In this document: positions 25,621 to 38,030 of the stretch, piece after piece
Layout of the letters: each line of letters opens with the position of its first letter
Position numbering within the stretch: the stretch's first letter is position 1
DNA from: Polaribacter sp. Hel1_85
GTDB lineage: Bacteria; Bacteroidota; Bacteroidia; Flavobacteriales; Flavobacteriaceae
Direction of reading: 5' to 3'
DNA: 64,000 nt
NCBI RefSeq assembly: GCF_000766795.1
Contig: NZ_JPDS01000002.1
Coordinates: 1,396,001-1,460,000, forward strand
Made by a program: the position numbers and the translations under genes
The notes under the pieces: generated by a model
Told to the model about the DNA's origin: nothing
Databases searched by the model: none
Seen by the model: only the letters and a program-made list of their open reading frames with translations

Positions 25621-27990
25621 TTAAAATTTAAAATTATAAGTAACAGAAGGCACCATTCCAAAAATAGAAGTTTGTACAGCTTCATTTCTATAAGTTTCTC
25701 TATTCTGAGAAAAACTAATAGAAGCCGCATTTTGTCTTCCATATAAATTATAAATACCAAAAACCCATTCTCCTTGCCATTTTCTGTTTTTATTTTTTTC
25801 TGGAGTTAAAGTTGCAGAAATATCTAGTCGATGATAAGCTGGTAATCTGTCTGCATTTCTTCTATTATCATCATAAATAGGTACATTTAAACCTTGTATC
25901 TCATATTGACCAACTGGATAATTTGTTGGTTGCCCAGTTTGAAAAACAAAATTGGTATTAAACTTCCATTTTTCATTTAATTCATAACTAGCATTAATTG
26001 AAAAATCGTGTGTTTTATCATATGGTGTGTTATACCATTCTCCACTATTAATTCCTGGTTCATTAACAGTTCTACCTGCTGTTAATTGCTCTGATTTAGA
26101 TAAAGTATAAGCCAACCAACCTTTAAATCGCCCTTCATTCTTTTTAAGCAAAACTTCTAAACCATAAGCTCTTGCTTTTCCGTTTAATATAACTGTTTCA
26201 ATTTCGTTATTTGCAACTAAATTTGCACCATTTATATAATCTATTCTATTTTGAATGTCTTTGTAAAAAGCTTCTGTTTCTATAGAGTAATCTCCCTCTT
26301 TTAATGTTTTAAAATACCCAATTGCATATTGATCTAAAAGTTGAGGTTTTATATATTTTCCACTTGGTGACCAAACGTCTAATGGAGTAGGAGAAGAGGT
26401 GTTAGAAAGTAAATGTAAATACTGTGCCATTCTATTATAACTAGCTTTAATAGAAGTGTTTTGGTCTAAAATGTAAGACATAGAAACTCTTGGTTCAAAA
26501 TTATTAAAACTACTAATAACATCACTTCTTTTAAAAGATTCTGTGCCAATTGCTTCTGCAGATTCGTATTTTTTAAATTCACTATTATAAATAACAGCTT
26601 CATCATTTGTATACACATTTAATTCACTTTGTCCTAATCTTGTAAAATTACTAAAACGAATTCCATATTGTAATCTTAGTTTGTTGCTAATTTTATGTTC
26701 TGCATCTAGATATGCCGCAAATTCATTAGCATATTTATCAATTAATTTTTCAGCAATAATACCAGAATCTTCTCTGTTGGGTTTAATTTTACCCGGATTA
26801 AATTTACTGTGTATATTATTAATACCATAACTCAATTTAAAATCACTGGTTATGTAATGTTTAAAATCATATTTAAGGTTATAATTTGTAATTCCAGAAT
26901 CCCATTCAAAACCAACAAAATCAAGTATTAATCCGTAAAAATAATCAGAGTAGATTAAAGATAAATTAGAAAATAATTTGTCTGAGAATAAATGATTCCA
27001 ACGTAAATTGGCAACAGTATTTCCATATTTATTTACAAAACTATCACTAATTCCAAACACATCTTTTCCAAAATATCCAGAAAAGAAAATGCTATTTCTA
27101 TCATTAATTCTATAGTTAATTTTGGTGTTTAAATCGTAAAAATAAGCAGTGTTGTCATTATCAAAAAGTGGTAAAAATATATGTGCATATGAAGATCTAC
27201 CACCTACTAAAAATGATATTTTTTCTTTTTTGATTGGTCCTTCAATTAATAATCTTGAAGAAACTAAGCCAATTCCACCAGTAGCTTTAAACTTTTTGCT
27301 ATTTCCTTCTTTTTGATAAATATCTAAAACGGATGATAATCTTCCTCCGTATTTTGCAGGAATTCCTCCTTTATATAATTTTACATCTTTAATTACATCA
27401 GGATTAAAAACAGAGAAAAAACCAAATAAATGTGAAGAATTAAAAACGGTTGCTTCATCTAGTAAAATTAAATTTTGATCTGCAGCTCCACCTCTTACAT
27501 TAAAACCAGAAGCACCTTCTCCTGCACTTGTAACACCTGGTAATAAGATTAAAGATTTAATAATATCTGCTTCTCCTAACACTACAGGGATTTGTTTGAT
27601 TGTAGCTGAAGTTAGTTTGTTTACACTCATTTGAGGAGTTCTAACATTCAAATTTTCAATATTACCTTCAATAATTATTTCATCTAAACTTTCTGTCTCT
27701 TCTTTTAATTTGAAGTTTTTGGAAAGTTTTTCTTTAAGATTAATTGTTTCTATAATAGTTGAATATCCCAAATAACTTATTTGAATTTTGTAAGTTCCTT
27801 CTGGTAAAGTAACAGAATAGAATCCATATTCATTGGTTGTGGTTCCCGTGTTTATTTCTGGAAAGTAAATAGAAACTCCAATTAAGGTTTCATTATTACT
27901 ATCATCATAAATGGTACCACTAATGGTGTTTTTTTCTTGACTAAATAATGAAAAAGTCAAAAATAATAACAAAGAGAGTAATTTTTTCAC
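25621..27990 (-). CDS. TonB-dependent receptor with carboxypeptidase-like N-domain
   Basis: It encodes about 789 residues. GTG 27990 is taken as the start because it gives a normal signal peptide (VKKLLSLLLFLTFSLFSQ), while the longer reading frame up to 28098 would cover the upstream terminator. Residues about 20-100 are a CarboxypepD-regulatory-like domain (TISGTIYDDSNNETLIGVSI). The plug follows (GFNVRGGAADQNLILLDEATVFNSSHLFGFFSVFNPD), then a 22-strand-type barrel ending in Phe (VTYNFKF). It pairs with the DUF4249 lipoprotein downstream. Confidence 0.88.
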   Translation of the reverse strand: MKKLLSLLLFLTFSLFSQEKNTISGTIYDDSNNETLIGVSIYFPEINTGTTTNEYGFYSVTLPEGTYKIQISYLGYSTIIETINLKEKLSKNFKLKEETESLDEIIIEGNIENLNVRTPQMSVNKLTSATIKQIPVVLGEADIIKSLILLPGVTSAGEGASGFNVRGGAADQNLILLDEATVFNSSHLFGFFSVFNPDVIKDVKLYKGGIPAKYGGRLSSVLDIYQKEGNSKKFKATGGIGLVSSRLLIEGPIKKEKISFLVGGRSSYAHIFLPLFDNDNTAYFYDLNTKINYRINDRNSIFFSGYFGKDVFGISDSFVNKYGNTVANLRWNHLFSDKLFSNLSLIYSDYFYGLILDFVGFEWDSGITNYNLKYDFKHYITSDFKLSYGINNIHSKFNPGKIKPNREDSGIIAEKLIDKYANEFAAYLDAEHKISNKLRLQYGIRFSNFTRLGQSELNVYTNDEAVIYNSEFKKYESAEAIGTESFKRSDVISSFNNFEPRVSMSYILDQNTSIKASYNRMAQYLHLLSNTSSPTPLDVWSPSGKYIKPQLLDQYAIGYFKTLKEGDYSIETEAFYKDIQNRIDYINGANLVANNEIETVILNGKARAYGLEVLLKKNEGRFKGWLAYTLSKSEQLTAGRTVNEPGINSGEWYNTPYDKTHDFSINASYELNEKWKFNTNFVFQTGQPTNYPVGQYEIQGLNVPIYDDNRRNADRLPAYHRLDISATLTPEKNKNRKWQGEWVFGIYNLYGRQNAASISFSQNRETYRNEAVQTSIFGMVPSVTYNFKF

Positions 27991-28097
27991 AGACAATTTT
28001 TTGTTTAATAATTGGGTTGATATTTTAAACAAAAATACAACTCTAAAAGATAATAAAATGTTAAAAAAGAAGTTTTTTAAAATAGTTGTTAATAACA

Positions 28098-28128
28098 ATA
28101 AAAGCCGATGAAAAACATCGGCTTTTAT
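28098..28128 (-). terminator. Terminator after isocitrate dehydrogenase
   Basis: ATAAAAGCCGATG (28098-28110) pairs with CATCGGCTTTTAT (28116-28128) around five bases. It ends the icd transcript 25 bases after its stop and separates it from the receptor gene. Confidence 0.85.
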
Positions 28129-28152
28129 TAAAAATGTATTTGTTTTAGAAAA

Positions 28153-30384
<2,232 letters not shown>

Positions 30385-30562
30385 TTATTTTTTTTAGATT
30401 TTATTTAATTTCTACGAAATGGTTTTCGTGAAAAAAGCGAAGCAAATTTATGAATTAAAAGTGATATTTTTATTGATTAATTTTTATTAATTACCTCATT
30501 TTTATAGGTATTTAATAATAAATAAAGGGTATTTGTACGAATATGAGTTTATCGCAAAATAA

Positions 30563-30600
30563 AAGCCATATCATACAATTTCTTGCAGTGATATGGCTTC
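30563..30600. other. Stem-loop in the icd upstream gap
   Basis: AAGCCATATCA pairs with TGATATGGCTT across a 16-base loop. No long T run follows on either strand, so a plain terminator is doubtful. Confidence 0.45.
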
Positions 30601-30856
30601 CTAGAAATAGTATCCTGTACTGTCTTGCATTGCTGCAATGTTCAAATAAAAGTTGCCTTTTATATTTCTTTTTTAACAAAGAAATTACTTTTTACTACCT
30701 CTGTTTTGAAACATCCTTAATTTTAAAGAAGCATTCAACTTTTCTAAAATTTTTATTAATGTTTCAATTGTTTTTTTCTAAACCTCTATACTAATCTATA
30801 TGCTTATGTAAGTTTATTCTAACTTAGTTATTGTAAAAAGCCTTTATTTTAATTAA

Positions 30857-30933
30857 GTTACCTTTATTTATCTCAGAGTTTCCATAAATTTTCATCCATG
30901 TTTCCTTTGTTATGTTTAAAGTTCCCTTTTTAA
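30857..30933. repeat. Four phased GTTWCC-type repeats
   Basis: GTTACCTTTATTT, GTTTCCATAAATT, GTTTCCTTTGTTA and GTTCCCTTTTTAA begin at 30857, 30878, 30900 and 30921. The spacings are 21, 22 and 21 bases, close to two helical turns, as expected of protein sites stacked on one face of DNA. Confidence 0.45.
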
Positions 30934-31193
30934 ATTAAAAGTTATCTACTATAATTTGTCAATTTTCGACTTATATAAATAAACCAATCTTTAGTTTATG
31001 AGAAAAACAATATATAAAGAACGTTACTTTATTGTATTTACTTGATAATTATATTAGTTTTTGAAGACTTAATACTTTTAATTAGCTTGTAAATCCTATG
31101 TAAATATAGATACGTTTTTCGAATTTGAAAAATTTTTAACTAATTAGAAATCAACACAATATTAACTACGGTTATTAACATTTGTTCATTAAA

Positions 31194-31225
31194 AAAAAGC
31201 GTTGTGAAAATTCACAACGCTTTTT
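31194..31225 (-). terminator. Terminator of rplS
   Basis: AAAAAGCGTTGTGAA pairs with TTCACAACGCTTTTT around two bases. It lies 22 bases past the rplS stop codon on the minus strand. Confidence 0.85.
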
Positions 31226-31246
31226 AATACTTTTATGTAAAAGAGA

Positions 31247-31597
31247 TTATCTTCTTTTTTCAGTAATTCTAGCTTTTTTACCAGTAAGACCTCTAAAGTA
31301 GTATATACGAGCTCTACGTACTTTACCTCTTTTGTTAACTTCAATTTTTTGAATAGAAGGTAAGTTTACAGGGAAAATTCTTTCAACACCTACAGTACCA
31401 GACATTTTTCTGATTGTAAAAGTTTCTGAAGCGGCAACTCCTTTTCTTTGAATAACTACACCTCTAAAAAACTGAGTACGTGTTTTGTTTCCTTCTTTAA
31501 TTTCGTAATAAACAGTGATTGTATCACCTGCTGCAAATTCTGCAAATTCTTTTCTTGCTACAAATTCGTCTTGAACAAATTTTACTAAAGATTCCAT
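31247..31597 (-). CDS. rplS: 50S ribosomal protein L19
   Basis: A 116-residue L19 with the usual blocks: EFAAGDTITVYYEIKEGNKTRTQFFRGVVIQRKG, the SETFTIRKMSGTVGVERIFPVNLPSI segment and the C-terminal RRARIYYFRGLTGKKARI. L19 sits at the 30S-50S interface. It lies downstream of trmD and a glycosyltransferase gene. In many bacteria trmD and rplS share an operon, and here a 1.5 kb gene is inserted between them. Confidence 0.96.
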   Translation of the reverse strand: MESLVKFVQDEFVARKEFAEFAAGDTITVYYEIKEGNKTRTQFFRGVVIQRKGVAASETFTIRKMSGTVGVERIFPVNLPSIQKIEVNKRGKVRRARIYYFRGLTGKKARITEKRR

Positions 31598-31708
31598 ATC
31601 TTTTAATTTAATTGGTTTTGTAAAGCAACGTTCACGATTTTTTCGTCAGAGGTTAATTTAGCGGTTGCAAAAGTAAACAATATTTTTTGTTGAAAAAACT
31701 AAAACTAA

Positions 31709-33187
31709 TTATTTTTTTGCTTGATAGTTAGTACAATAGAAAATCCAGAACTTTCTAGATTCTTTACCGTTAATTTTAATAATAATTGGTTCTAATTCTG
31801 TTACTTTTTTAAAATGATTATTTAATAAAGGATGATAATCTCCTTTAAGGTTTTTATTTTTAAAACGTTTGTCAGAATCTATAAATAAAGCGTTTTTGCT
31901 ATTTAAAGCTGATAAATTATCACCTAAATAATCGAAATGCAATGCAGGTAAACCTATAATGTTTTGAGCATACACTTTATCATCCATAAAAAAGTTTAAA
32001 CACGCAGATGTTTTATAATTATCATTAGAAAACACAAAGGTATTTTGATATTTCTCCTGTAATTTTTCGGTTTCTATGGCTAATTCTTCCCAACCAACCC
32101 AAGTATCATCACTTTTAATAGGCACTAAATAGAATAATACTTGCAGGCTAACCAATACATGAAATACAATAGAAATTATAATTTGAGTTTTTAGTAGTCT
32201 CTTATTGATAAACATGCCTGCTAAAATGATTCCTGTAATATAAGAAGGCATCATCCAATTTAATTTTACCCAATAAATAGGAGTAAGGCTAAAAAATCCA
32301 ACAAAATTTGGAACAAAAAATGCCAACAAAAATAATGTTTTAGCTTGTGGAATTTTAAATTTTAATAACGCCCTTTTTACATATTTATAAGTAAATGTGA
32401 TAAAAATTAAAAATAAAACGGGCAATAATAAAAACATTTGATGCCCAATTGCACCAAAGAAGTTTTTAGGAGAAATTTTAAATTCTGAAATAGAACTTGT
32501 TCTTTCTGATGATTGAAAAGCAAAAGAGGCAAACTCGTTTTGATAATTCCAATACCAAACAGGAAATGTTACTGCAACAGAAATTACTAAAGAAATCCAA
32601 AACCATGGAGAAAGTAAAAGTTTTCTGTATTTGTTCGAGAATACTAGAAAAGCAATTAGTCCTATTTGTAATAATAATGCTGTGTATTTACTGTTAAAGG
32701 CTAATCCCATTGCAATTCCACCTAAAATCCAAAATAATTTTTTTTCTTCAAAAATAGCTTTGTATAAACAAATTAAACTCAATGTCCAGAATAATAATAG
32801 TGGAACATCTGGAGTAGAATTAAACGATAATATGGAAACAAAAATGGTAGAAGCTAATAATATTAGGGCTTTTTGTAGTTTTTGTTTTGATAAAAAATAA
32901 GAAGCAAGTTTATAAAAACTCAATATTGTTAATGAGGTAATTGTAAAATCTGCAAATTTGATTGCAAAAATAGATTGCTCAAAAATATCTGTGAAAATTC
33001 TTAAAATGTATCCAATCATTCCTGGATGATCAAAATAAGAAAGTGACAAATTTTGTCCGTATAAATAATAATAAGCATCTTGAGGCATTAAACCCATAAA
33101 AGGTAATAATATCAACCTAAAAAGTTGAAATCCTAAAACCCAAGAAATGGCTTTGTTGTTTTTTGTGAATGATAAAAACTTAGTCAT
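31709..33187 (-). CDS. GT39/ArnT-like membrane glycosyltransferase
   Basis: A 492-residue protein with about ten membrane helices. The N-terminal loop [25 protein letters not shown] has the DxxYxxxA/G...YfdHPP pattern of PMT/ArnT enzymes that use polyprenyl-phosphate sugars, and [10 protein letters not shown] follows. The sugar and acceptor (lipid A, protein or other) are unknown. It overlaps trmD by 8 bases and interrupts the trmD-rplS pair. Confidence 0.83.
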   Translation of the reverse strand: MTKFLSFTKNNKAISWVLGFQLFRLILLPFMGLMPQDAYYYLYGQNLSLSYFDHPGMIGYILRIFTDIFEQSIFAIKFADFTITSLTILSFYKLASYFLSKQKLQKALILLASTIFVSILSFNSTPDVPLLLFWTLSLICLYKAIFEEKKLFWILGGIAMGLAFNSKYTALLLQIGLIAFLVFSNKYRKLLLSPWFWISLVISVAVTFPVWYWNYQNEFASFAFQSSERTSSISEFKISPKNFFGAIGHQMFLLLPVLFLIFITFTYKYVKRALLKFKIPQAKTLFLLAFFVPNFVGFFSLTPIYWVKLNWMMPSYITGIILAGMFINKRLLKTQIIISIVFHVLVSLQVLFYLVPIKSDDTWVGWEELAIETEKLQEKYQNTFVFSNDNYKTSACLNFFMDDKVYAQNIIGLPALHFDYLGDNLSALNSKNALFIDSDKRFKNKNLKGDYHPLLNNHFKKVTELEPIIIKINGKESRKFWIFYCTNYQAKK

Positions 33188-33857
33188 CTAATAAGTCTGG
33201 TCTTATTTCTTCAGTTCTTTTATACGCTTGATCACTTCTCCAATCATCAATTTTAGGGAAATTACCAGATAGTAAAACATCAGGCACTTTCATTCCTTCA
33301 AACTCTGCAGGTCTTGTATATACAGGTGGTGATAATAAATTGTCTTGAAAAGAATCTGTTAAAGCAGATTGTTCATCACCAATAACACCAGGAATTAAAC
33401 GTACAACAGCATCAACTAAAACAGCAGCAGCTAATTCTCCGCCAGTTAAAACATAATCTCCAATAGAAATTTCTTTGGTAATATATTTGTCGCGAATTCT
33501 TTGATCTACTCCTTTATAATGCCCTGTAAGAATTAGAATGTTTTCTTTTAACGAAAGTGTATTTGCAGTTCCTTGGTTTAAGGTTTTTGCATCTGGAGTC
33601 ATGTAAATGATTTCATCATACGTTCTCTCAGTTTGTAATTTTTTAATACAATTTGCAATTGGTTCTATCATCATCACCATACCTGCGCCACCACCAAACT
33701 GAGTGTCATCAATTTGTTTGTAATTCCCCAAACCATATTCACGTAAATCGTGAATTATAATTTCTGCCAAACCTTTGTCTTTTGCTCTTTTAACTATAGA
33801 ATGATTAAAAGGACTTTCTAATAAGTTGGGAGCAACTGAAATAATGTCTATTCGCAT
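33180..33857 (-). CDS. trmD: tRNA (guanine37-N1)-methyltransferase
   Basis: It methylates G37 of tRNAs reading CNN codons and guards the reading frame. The 225-residue SPOUT enzyme has [20 protein letters not shown], then [29 protein letters not shown] and the trefoil-knot motif [16 protein letters not shown]. All are diagnostic. Its 3' end overlaps the glycosyltransferase gene by 8 bases. Confidence 0.95.
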   Translation of the reverse strand: MRIDIISVAPNLLESPFNHSIVKRAKDKGLAEIIIHDLREYGLGNYKQIDDTQFGGGAGMVMMIEPIANCIKKLQTERTYDEIIYMTPDAKTLNQGTANTLSLKENILILTGHYKGVDQRIRDKYITKEISIGDYVLTGGELAAAVLVDAVVRLIPGVIGDEQSALTDSFQDNLLSPPVYTRPAEFEGMKVPDVLLSGNFPKIDDWRSDQAYKRTEEIRPDLLDD

Positions 33858-33945
33858 ATTTGCAAATGTAACATTTTTGTTCGTTTTAGAAATATTCTAT
33901 TTTGCTTAGAATAGAATTCTTTTTATTGATTAATTTTGTTTTTAT

Positions 33946-34353
33946 ATGGAAGAATTAACATTAACAACACCGGCACTTTTATTTTCTGCAATTTCATTAA
34001 TTATGTTAGCATATACGAATCGTTTTTTAGCATATGCAGCAGTTATAAGAAATTTACATGGTATTTATTTAGAAAAAAAAGACACCTCTTTATTAAGGCA
34101 AATTAAGAATTTAAAATTACGTTTAAACTTAACAAGATGGATGCAAATTTTTGGCATTTCTAGTCTGTTGTTCTGTGTTTTAACAATGTTTTTGATATAT
34201 GTACATTTACATACTACAGCAGTTTGGGTGTTTGGTTTTGCTTTAGTTTTACTAATAGTTTCTTTAGCTTTATTAATAAAAGAGATACAAATTTCTGCAC
34301 AAGCTTTACAATACCATATTGCTGATATTGAAGAACATTTGGAAAAGAAGTAG
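33946..34353 (+). CDS. DUF2721 family membrane protein
   Basis: It encodes 135 residues with three membrane helices (about 8-28, 67-88 and 92-112). LTTPALLFSAISLIMLAYTNRF followed by YAAVIRNLH and a central basic cytoplasmic helix (LRQIKNLKLRLNL) match the DUF2721 layout. The function is unknown. The gene is alone, divergent from trmD. Confidence 0.75.
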   Translation: MEELTLTTPALLFSAISLIMLAYTNRFLAYAAVIRNLHGIYLEKKDTSLLRQIKNLKLRLNLTRWMQIFGISSLLFCVLTMFLIYVHLHTTAVWVFGFALVLLIVSLALLIKEIQISAQALQYHIADIEEHLEKK

Positions 34354-34440
34354 TGAATTTTTCGCTAACACAATAATATAAAATCGTTTTAATATTTTAC
34401 ATCAGTAGTAAGCGAAGTTATATTTTTTTGCATTTAGAAA

Positions 34441-34484
34441 CAAACTAAAAAAGTAAGCGTCGTTTTTTACAAAACGACGACTTA
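34441..34484 (-). terminator. Terminator of the PadR/PspC operon
   Basis: GTCGTTTT (34459-34466) pairs with AAAACGAC (34471-34478), extended by TAAG/CTTA beyond a one-base bulge. Read on the minus strand, the stem is followed by a run of seven T, so it serves the genes at 34549-38465. Confidence 0.7.
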
Positions 34485-34548
34485 CCAAGTAAACTAATAA
34501 AACCAAGTATTAGTAACTATTATTAGAGTTAGCTATTCTAATAAATTT

Positions 34549-35073
34549 TTATTCTGAGTAGGGTTTATGGTTGTAACTTAAAACCCTTTTTAATTTCCAT
34601 TGATTCTTTTCAAGAATCCAAAGATGTGTAAAATCTGCAATCCCAACAGTTTTAAATTCTGAATTTTGTTTTTGTAAAAATGTGTGTTTTCCCTTTTGTA
34701 TGGCTCCATATAAAACACCATTATTTTTTAATTGATGTACTTCTAAAGAACCAACAACTAATTGTCTTTTATTGTTTCCAGGTTTAGAACAAAGACCATC
34801 TTTAATAGCTTTTATAAACCCTTCTCTATTCTGTATACCTCCTAAATCATGATAAAATTCGAAATTATCAGCAATAATAGCATCTAGTTTTTCAACTTCA
34901 CATAAGTTAAAAGTTCTTTCAAAAATGACACTGTCATTAGACTTTAATGTTTTGTACAAGTCAGAATTTTTATCAACTTGTGCATTTAAGACAAAGTTAT
35001 AAAATAACATTGCTATAAATACAATCACTTTAAAAACAAATGAATTTCTAAAAGGTTCTAAAAAAGAATTCAT
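34549..35073 (-). CDS. Secreted NTF2-like (DUF4440-type) protein
   Basis: It encodes 174 residues. ATG 35073 gives a signal peptide ending in LNAQ. A longer frame would add 21 residues without signal value. The NTF2/SnoaL-type fold is suggested by LCEVEKLDAIIADNFEFYHDLGGIQNREGFIKAIKDG and the final strand FTHLWILEKNQWKLKRVLSYNH. Members bind small ligands or act as enzymes, but none can be inferred here. It is the last gene of the minus-strand operon. Confidence 0.7.
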   Translation of the reverse strand: MNSFLEPFRNSFVFKVIVFIAMLFYNFVLNAQVDKNSDLYKTLKSNDSVIFERTFNLCEVEKLDAIIADNFEFYHDLGGIQNREGFIKAIKDGLCSKPGNNKRQLVVGSLEVHQLKNNGVLYGAIQKGKHTFLQKQNSEFKTVGIADFTHLWILEKNQWKLKRVLSYNHKPYSE

Positions 35074-35174
35074 AATTATTGGTTGGTTAATTTTGGTTGA
35101 TTTCTTATAAAATCTTGAGGTTGTTTCCAACCTCAAGAAATTTGGTTTTTGGTTGGTATCGTCTTTTGGTGAAA

Positions 35175-35900
35175 TTATTTTCTAGAGACGCTTCCCCCAG
35201 AATTAGATTTTTTATTTACTGATTTAGGATTTCCTTTAAAATCAATATCTCCACCGCTATTTGCTTTGGCTTCTATTTTTTCTGATGCATAAACATCTAT
35301 GTCTGCTCCACTTGTAGCTTTTGCAATTACATTTTTACTTTCTAATTCGTAAGCATAAATAGAAGAGCCACTTGTTGCGCTAGAAGCATGATTAATAGTG
35401 GTTCCAGAAATTCTAATATCAGATCCACTTGTAGAACTTGTTTCTACACTTGTTGCATCTACCGTAATTTTTATATCTGCACCACTTGTAGCAGCAATAG
35501 AAATTTCATCAGTTTTAATAATACCTTTTCCATAAACATCACTTCCACTTGTGGCTTTAAGTAATGTTAAATCTTTTATAGTAACATGTACTTTTCTAGC
35601 TTTAGCTCTCCAAATACTTTTTTCTGAATACACTTTTAAAACACCATCTTCTACTTCTGTCATAATAATATCATGCAAGTTTTCATCAGCTTCTACAATA
35701 ATTTTGTTTTTTTCGCCTTGCGTAATATATAAATCAATTCCTGTACTGACTTTTATGCCAGAAAACTTGCTAGATGTTTTTCTTACTTCAGAAATAACAT
35801 TTTTATTACCATTCACTCTATTAAACATATCTACACTGCAAGAAGTGAAAATAGTTGCTATAAATAATATTGTAATAACTTTTGATATTGAATTTTTCAT
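35175..35900 (-). CDS. GIN domain (DUF2807) lipoprotein
   Basis: A 241-residue putative auto-transporter adhesin-head-like protein. The SPII signal ends in FTSC (Cys21). From residue about 110 a ladder of short beta units appears, each with TSGSD, TSGAD or NSGGD (TSGSDVYGKG, TSGADIKI, TSGSDIRI, TSGSSIYA), as usual for the right-handed helix of this domain. It lies in the PadR/PspC operon, where GIN-domain proteins are regular partners of unknown role. Confidence 0.85.
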   Translation of the reverse strand: MKNSISKVITILFIATIFTSCSVDMFNRVNGNKNVISEVRKTSSKFSGIKVSTGIDLYITQGEKNKIIVEADENLHDIIMTEVEDGVLKVYSEKSIWRAKARKVHVTIKDLTLLKATSGSDVYGKGIIKTDEISIAATSGADIKITVDATSVETSSTSGSDIRISGTTINHASSATSGSSIYAYELESKNVIAKATSGADIDVYASEKIEAKANSGGDIDFKGNPKSVNKKSNSGGSVSRK

Positions 35901-35994
35901 GAGTTTAGTTTTAATTAGATGATAAATGTCTTTTATTAGACGCTTAAAATCAAAGGATGGTTACTCAATTGTTGATTTTTATAGTTGAATTGTA

Positions 35995-37674
35995 TTAAAT
36001 ACTTTCTTGTTCAATAATTTCATCATCTTTTAATTCTTCGATACAGTCTGTACATTTTAGTGTTTTATCTGTCATTTTAAAGTGATGATTTGCCATGTCT
36101 TTATCATAAATATCTGCTTCATTATCTACATTGTATAAGAAGTTTTTCACAGAATGATCAAAATAAACAGTGTTTCCTTCTGGAATATAAAACGTGATAT
36201 TTATTTCTTCATCTTTCCACATGTTTTTATATTCTGATAAATAGTAAGCATCTAAAACAATAGTGTTATCAATAATTTCAAATTTATATTCAACTTTTTC
36301 AGCATTTTTACTTGCGCTACTTTTACTTTTACCTTTAGATTCTTTTTGAAGTATTAAGTAAGCTTCGTTAGAATTACTCTTTTTAACATCAACTTTTACA
36401 TAGTTAGAATATACTTTTGGTGTTCCATCTACATCAACTTCATATTTATGCGAACTTCTTCTTAAATTATGTCTGTAATAGATTTCATCATCATTTACCA
36501 TTTTTAAAGTTAAAGTATCTTTTTCTGCAAGGTTTATAGTTGTTTTCTTAACAGATTGACCATAATTTGCATGAGATGTACCAAAGTCTAAACCTGTAAA
36601 AATCATTGTTAATAAGGCTACAATCCAAATACCCAATAAGGTTAAAGATGTTGCTTTTGTAAATTGTTTTACACTGCTAGATAATATTCTTAACCCTAAA
36701 ACAAATAGAATTAAAAACGGAATTCCAATCAATAAAAACATTGCTAATGTTAATACCCATCTAGGTAAAACAGCGTCATAGAAAAATGGTGGATATTGTA
36801 AAAATTCTCCATCAACATTTAACCATTCTAAACTCCCAACAGAAAACCCACTAATGATTAGTGATAAAATAACAGCAGCGGCAACAAATACTAATATTGC
36901 TCCAATAAATTTACCAATCACTTTAAAAAACACAAGAATAATCTTGCCTAATGTATCGATAAAATCTTGTAACCCGTTATTTTTTCTTGTCTTTCCCGAA
37001 AAAGTTTGATTCATTTTTTCTGAAAATTCATTTGCACCATCTTTTATTTTTTCTGATGCTTTATTTGCTAAAACAGAAACGTTTTCTGAAACATTATTAA
37101 ATTCTTCACGGATCTTTTTTTCAATGTTATCGATGTTTACTGGCTCACCTTCCATTTGCAATTTTTCTGCAGTAGTTTTAGCTTCTGGTAATAAAATCCA
37201 AAGGATAATATAAAGGATGATTCCAAAACCACCACCAAAGAATAAAGCTAATAATCCAAGACGAATCCAAATAGTATCTACATTAAAATAATGAGCAATA
37301 CCAGCAGCAACTCCACCTATAAATTTATCATCTCCATCTCTAAACAATTTTTTTCCAGAAGTACTATTTCTTTTATAAGAATAGCTTGCGTCGTTATATT
37401 CTTCTTCGGCTTCTGCATAATCTTCTGGTTGTCCCATAATTTTAATGATATCATCAATATCACCTTCATTTACAACTTGTCTTGCATCCGTAATTTTTTC
37501 AGATAAAAGTTCGCTAATACGTGCTTCTATATCTGCAATAATTTCGTTTTTTCCTTGCGGATCATCGCTTAACGATCTAGAAATCGATTCTAGATATCGT
37601 TTTAATTTCTGATAGGCAACTTCATCTATATGGAAGAAAAACCCGCCTAAATTTATGTTGATAGTCTTATTCAT
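35995..37674 (-). CDS. PspC domain membrane protein
   Basis: It encodes 559 residues. The N-terminal 95 residues are a cytoplasmic helical region (ISELLSEKITDARQVVNEGDIDDIIKIMGQPEDY). The PspC domain (KKLFRDGDDKFIGGVAAGIAHYFNVDTIWIRLGLLALFFGGG) spans about 109-165 with one helix. Three or four more membrane helices follow between 240 and 365, then a beta-rich periplasmic part. It resembles phage-shock-type envelope stress sensors and overlaps the PadR gene by 8 bases. Confidence 0.85.
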   Translation of the reverse strand: MNKTININLGGFFFHIDEVAYQKLKRYLESISRSLSDDPQGKNEIIADIEARISELLSEKITDARQVVNEGDIDDIIKIMGQPEDYAEAEEEYNDASYSYKRNSTSGKKLFRDGDDKFIGGVAAGIAHYFNVDTIWIRLGLLALFFGGGFGIILYIILWILLPEAKTTAEKLQMEGEPVNIDNIEKKIREEFNNVSENVSVLANKASEKIKDGANEFSEKMNQTFSGKTRKNNGLQDFIDTLGKIILVFFKVIGKFIGAILVFVAAAVILSLIISGFSVGSLEWLNVDGEFLQYPPFFYDAVLPRWVLTLAMFLLIGIPFLILFVLGLRILSSSVKQFTKATSLTLLGIWIVALLTMIFTGLDFGTSHANYGQSVKKTTINLAEKDTLTLKMVNDDEIYYRHNLRRSSHKYEVDVDGTPKVYSNYVKVDVKKSNSNEAYLILQKESKGKSKSSASKNAEKVEYKFEIIDNTIVLDAYYLSEYKNMWKDEEINITFYIPEGNTVYFDHSVKNFLYNVDNEADIYDKDMANHHFKMTDKTLKCTDCIEELKDDEIIEQESI

Positions 37675-38011
37675 TTTTAGTTGTTTTTGTGCTAATTACT
37701 TGGTTAACTGCGTTTACTAAATTGCTCCATGTTTTATCTAATTCTTTTAAAAACATGCCTCCGTTTTCTGTTAAAACATAATACTTTCTTGGTGGTCCAG
37801 AGGTTGATTCTTCCCATCTATAAGTTAGTAGGCCTGCGTTTTTTAAACGTGTTAATAACGGATATATGGTTCCTTCAACCACAATCATTTCAGCACTTTT
37901 TAGCGTTTTTAGAATTTCAGAAGTGTATGCATCTCCATTTTTTAAGATGGATAAAATGCAATATTCCAAAACACCTTTTCGCATTTGTGCTTTTGTGTTT
38001 TCTATCTTCAT
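37667..38011 (-). CDS. PadR-family transcriptional regulator
   Basis: A 114-residue winged-helix protein: MRKGVLEYCILSILKNGDAYTSEI, VEGTIYPLLTRLKNAGLLTYRWEES and GPPRKYYVLTENG are the PadR core and wing. It lacks the long C-terminal dimer part of PadR itself and fits the short PadR-s1 group. The gene overlaps pspC by 8 bases. It probably represses its own operon through the inverted repeats at 38482-38530. Confidence 0.9.
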   Translation of the reverse strand: MKIENTKAQMRKGVLEYCILSILKNGDAYTSEILKTLKSAEMIVVEGTIYPLLTRLKNAGLLTYRWEESTSGPPRKYYVLTENGGMFLKELDKTWSNLVNAVNQVISTKTTKNE

Positions 38012-38030
38012 TTATTGTGGTTTTAAATGA

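Noticed and set aside
25621..28098. TonB receptor starting at 28098
   Set aside because: The extra 36 residues overlap the icd terminator hairpin and spoil the signal peptide. GTG 27990 fits better.
30543..30794. 83-residue frame in the icd upstream gap
   Set aside because: The composition is a random AT-rich translation with many Leu, Phe and Cys, no family features, and it overlaps the 30563-30600 stem-loop.
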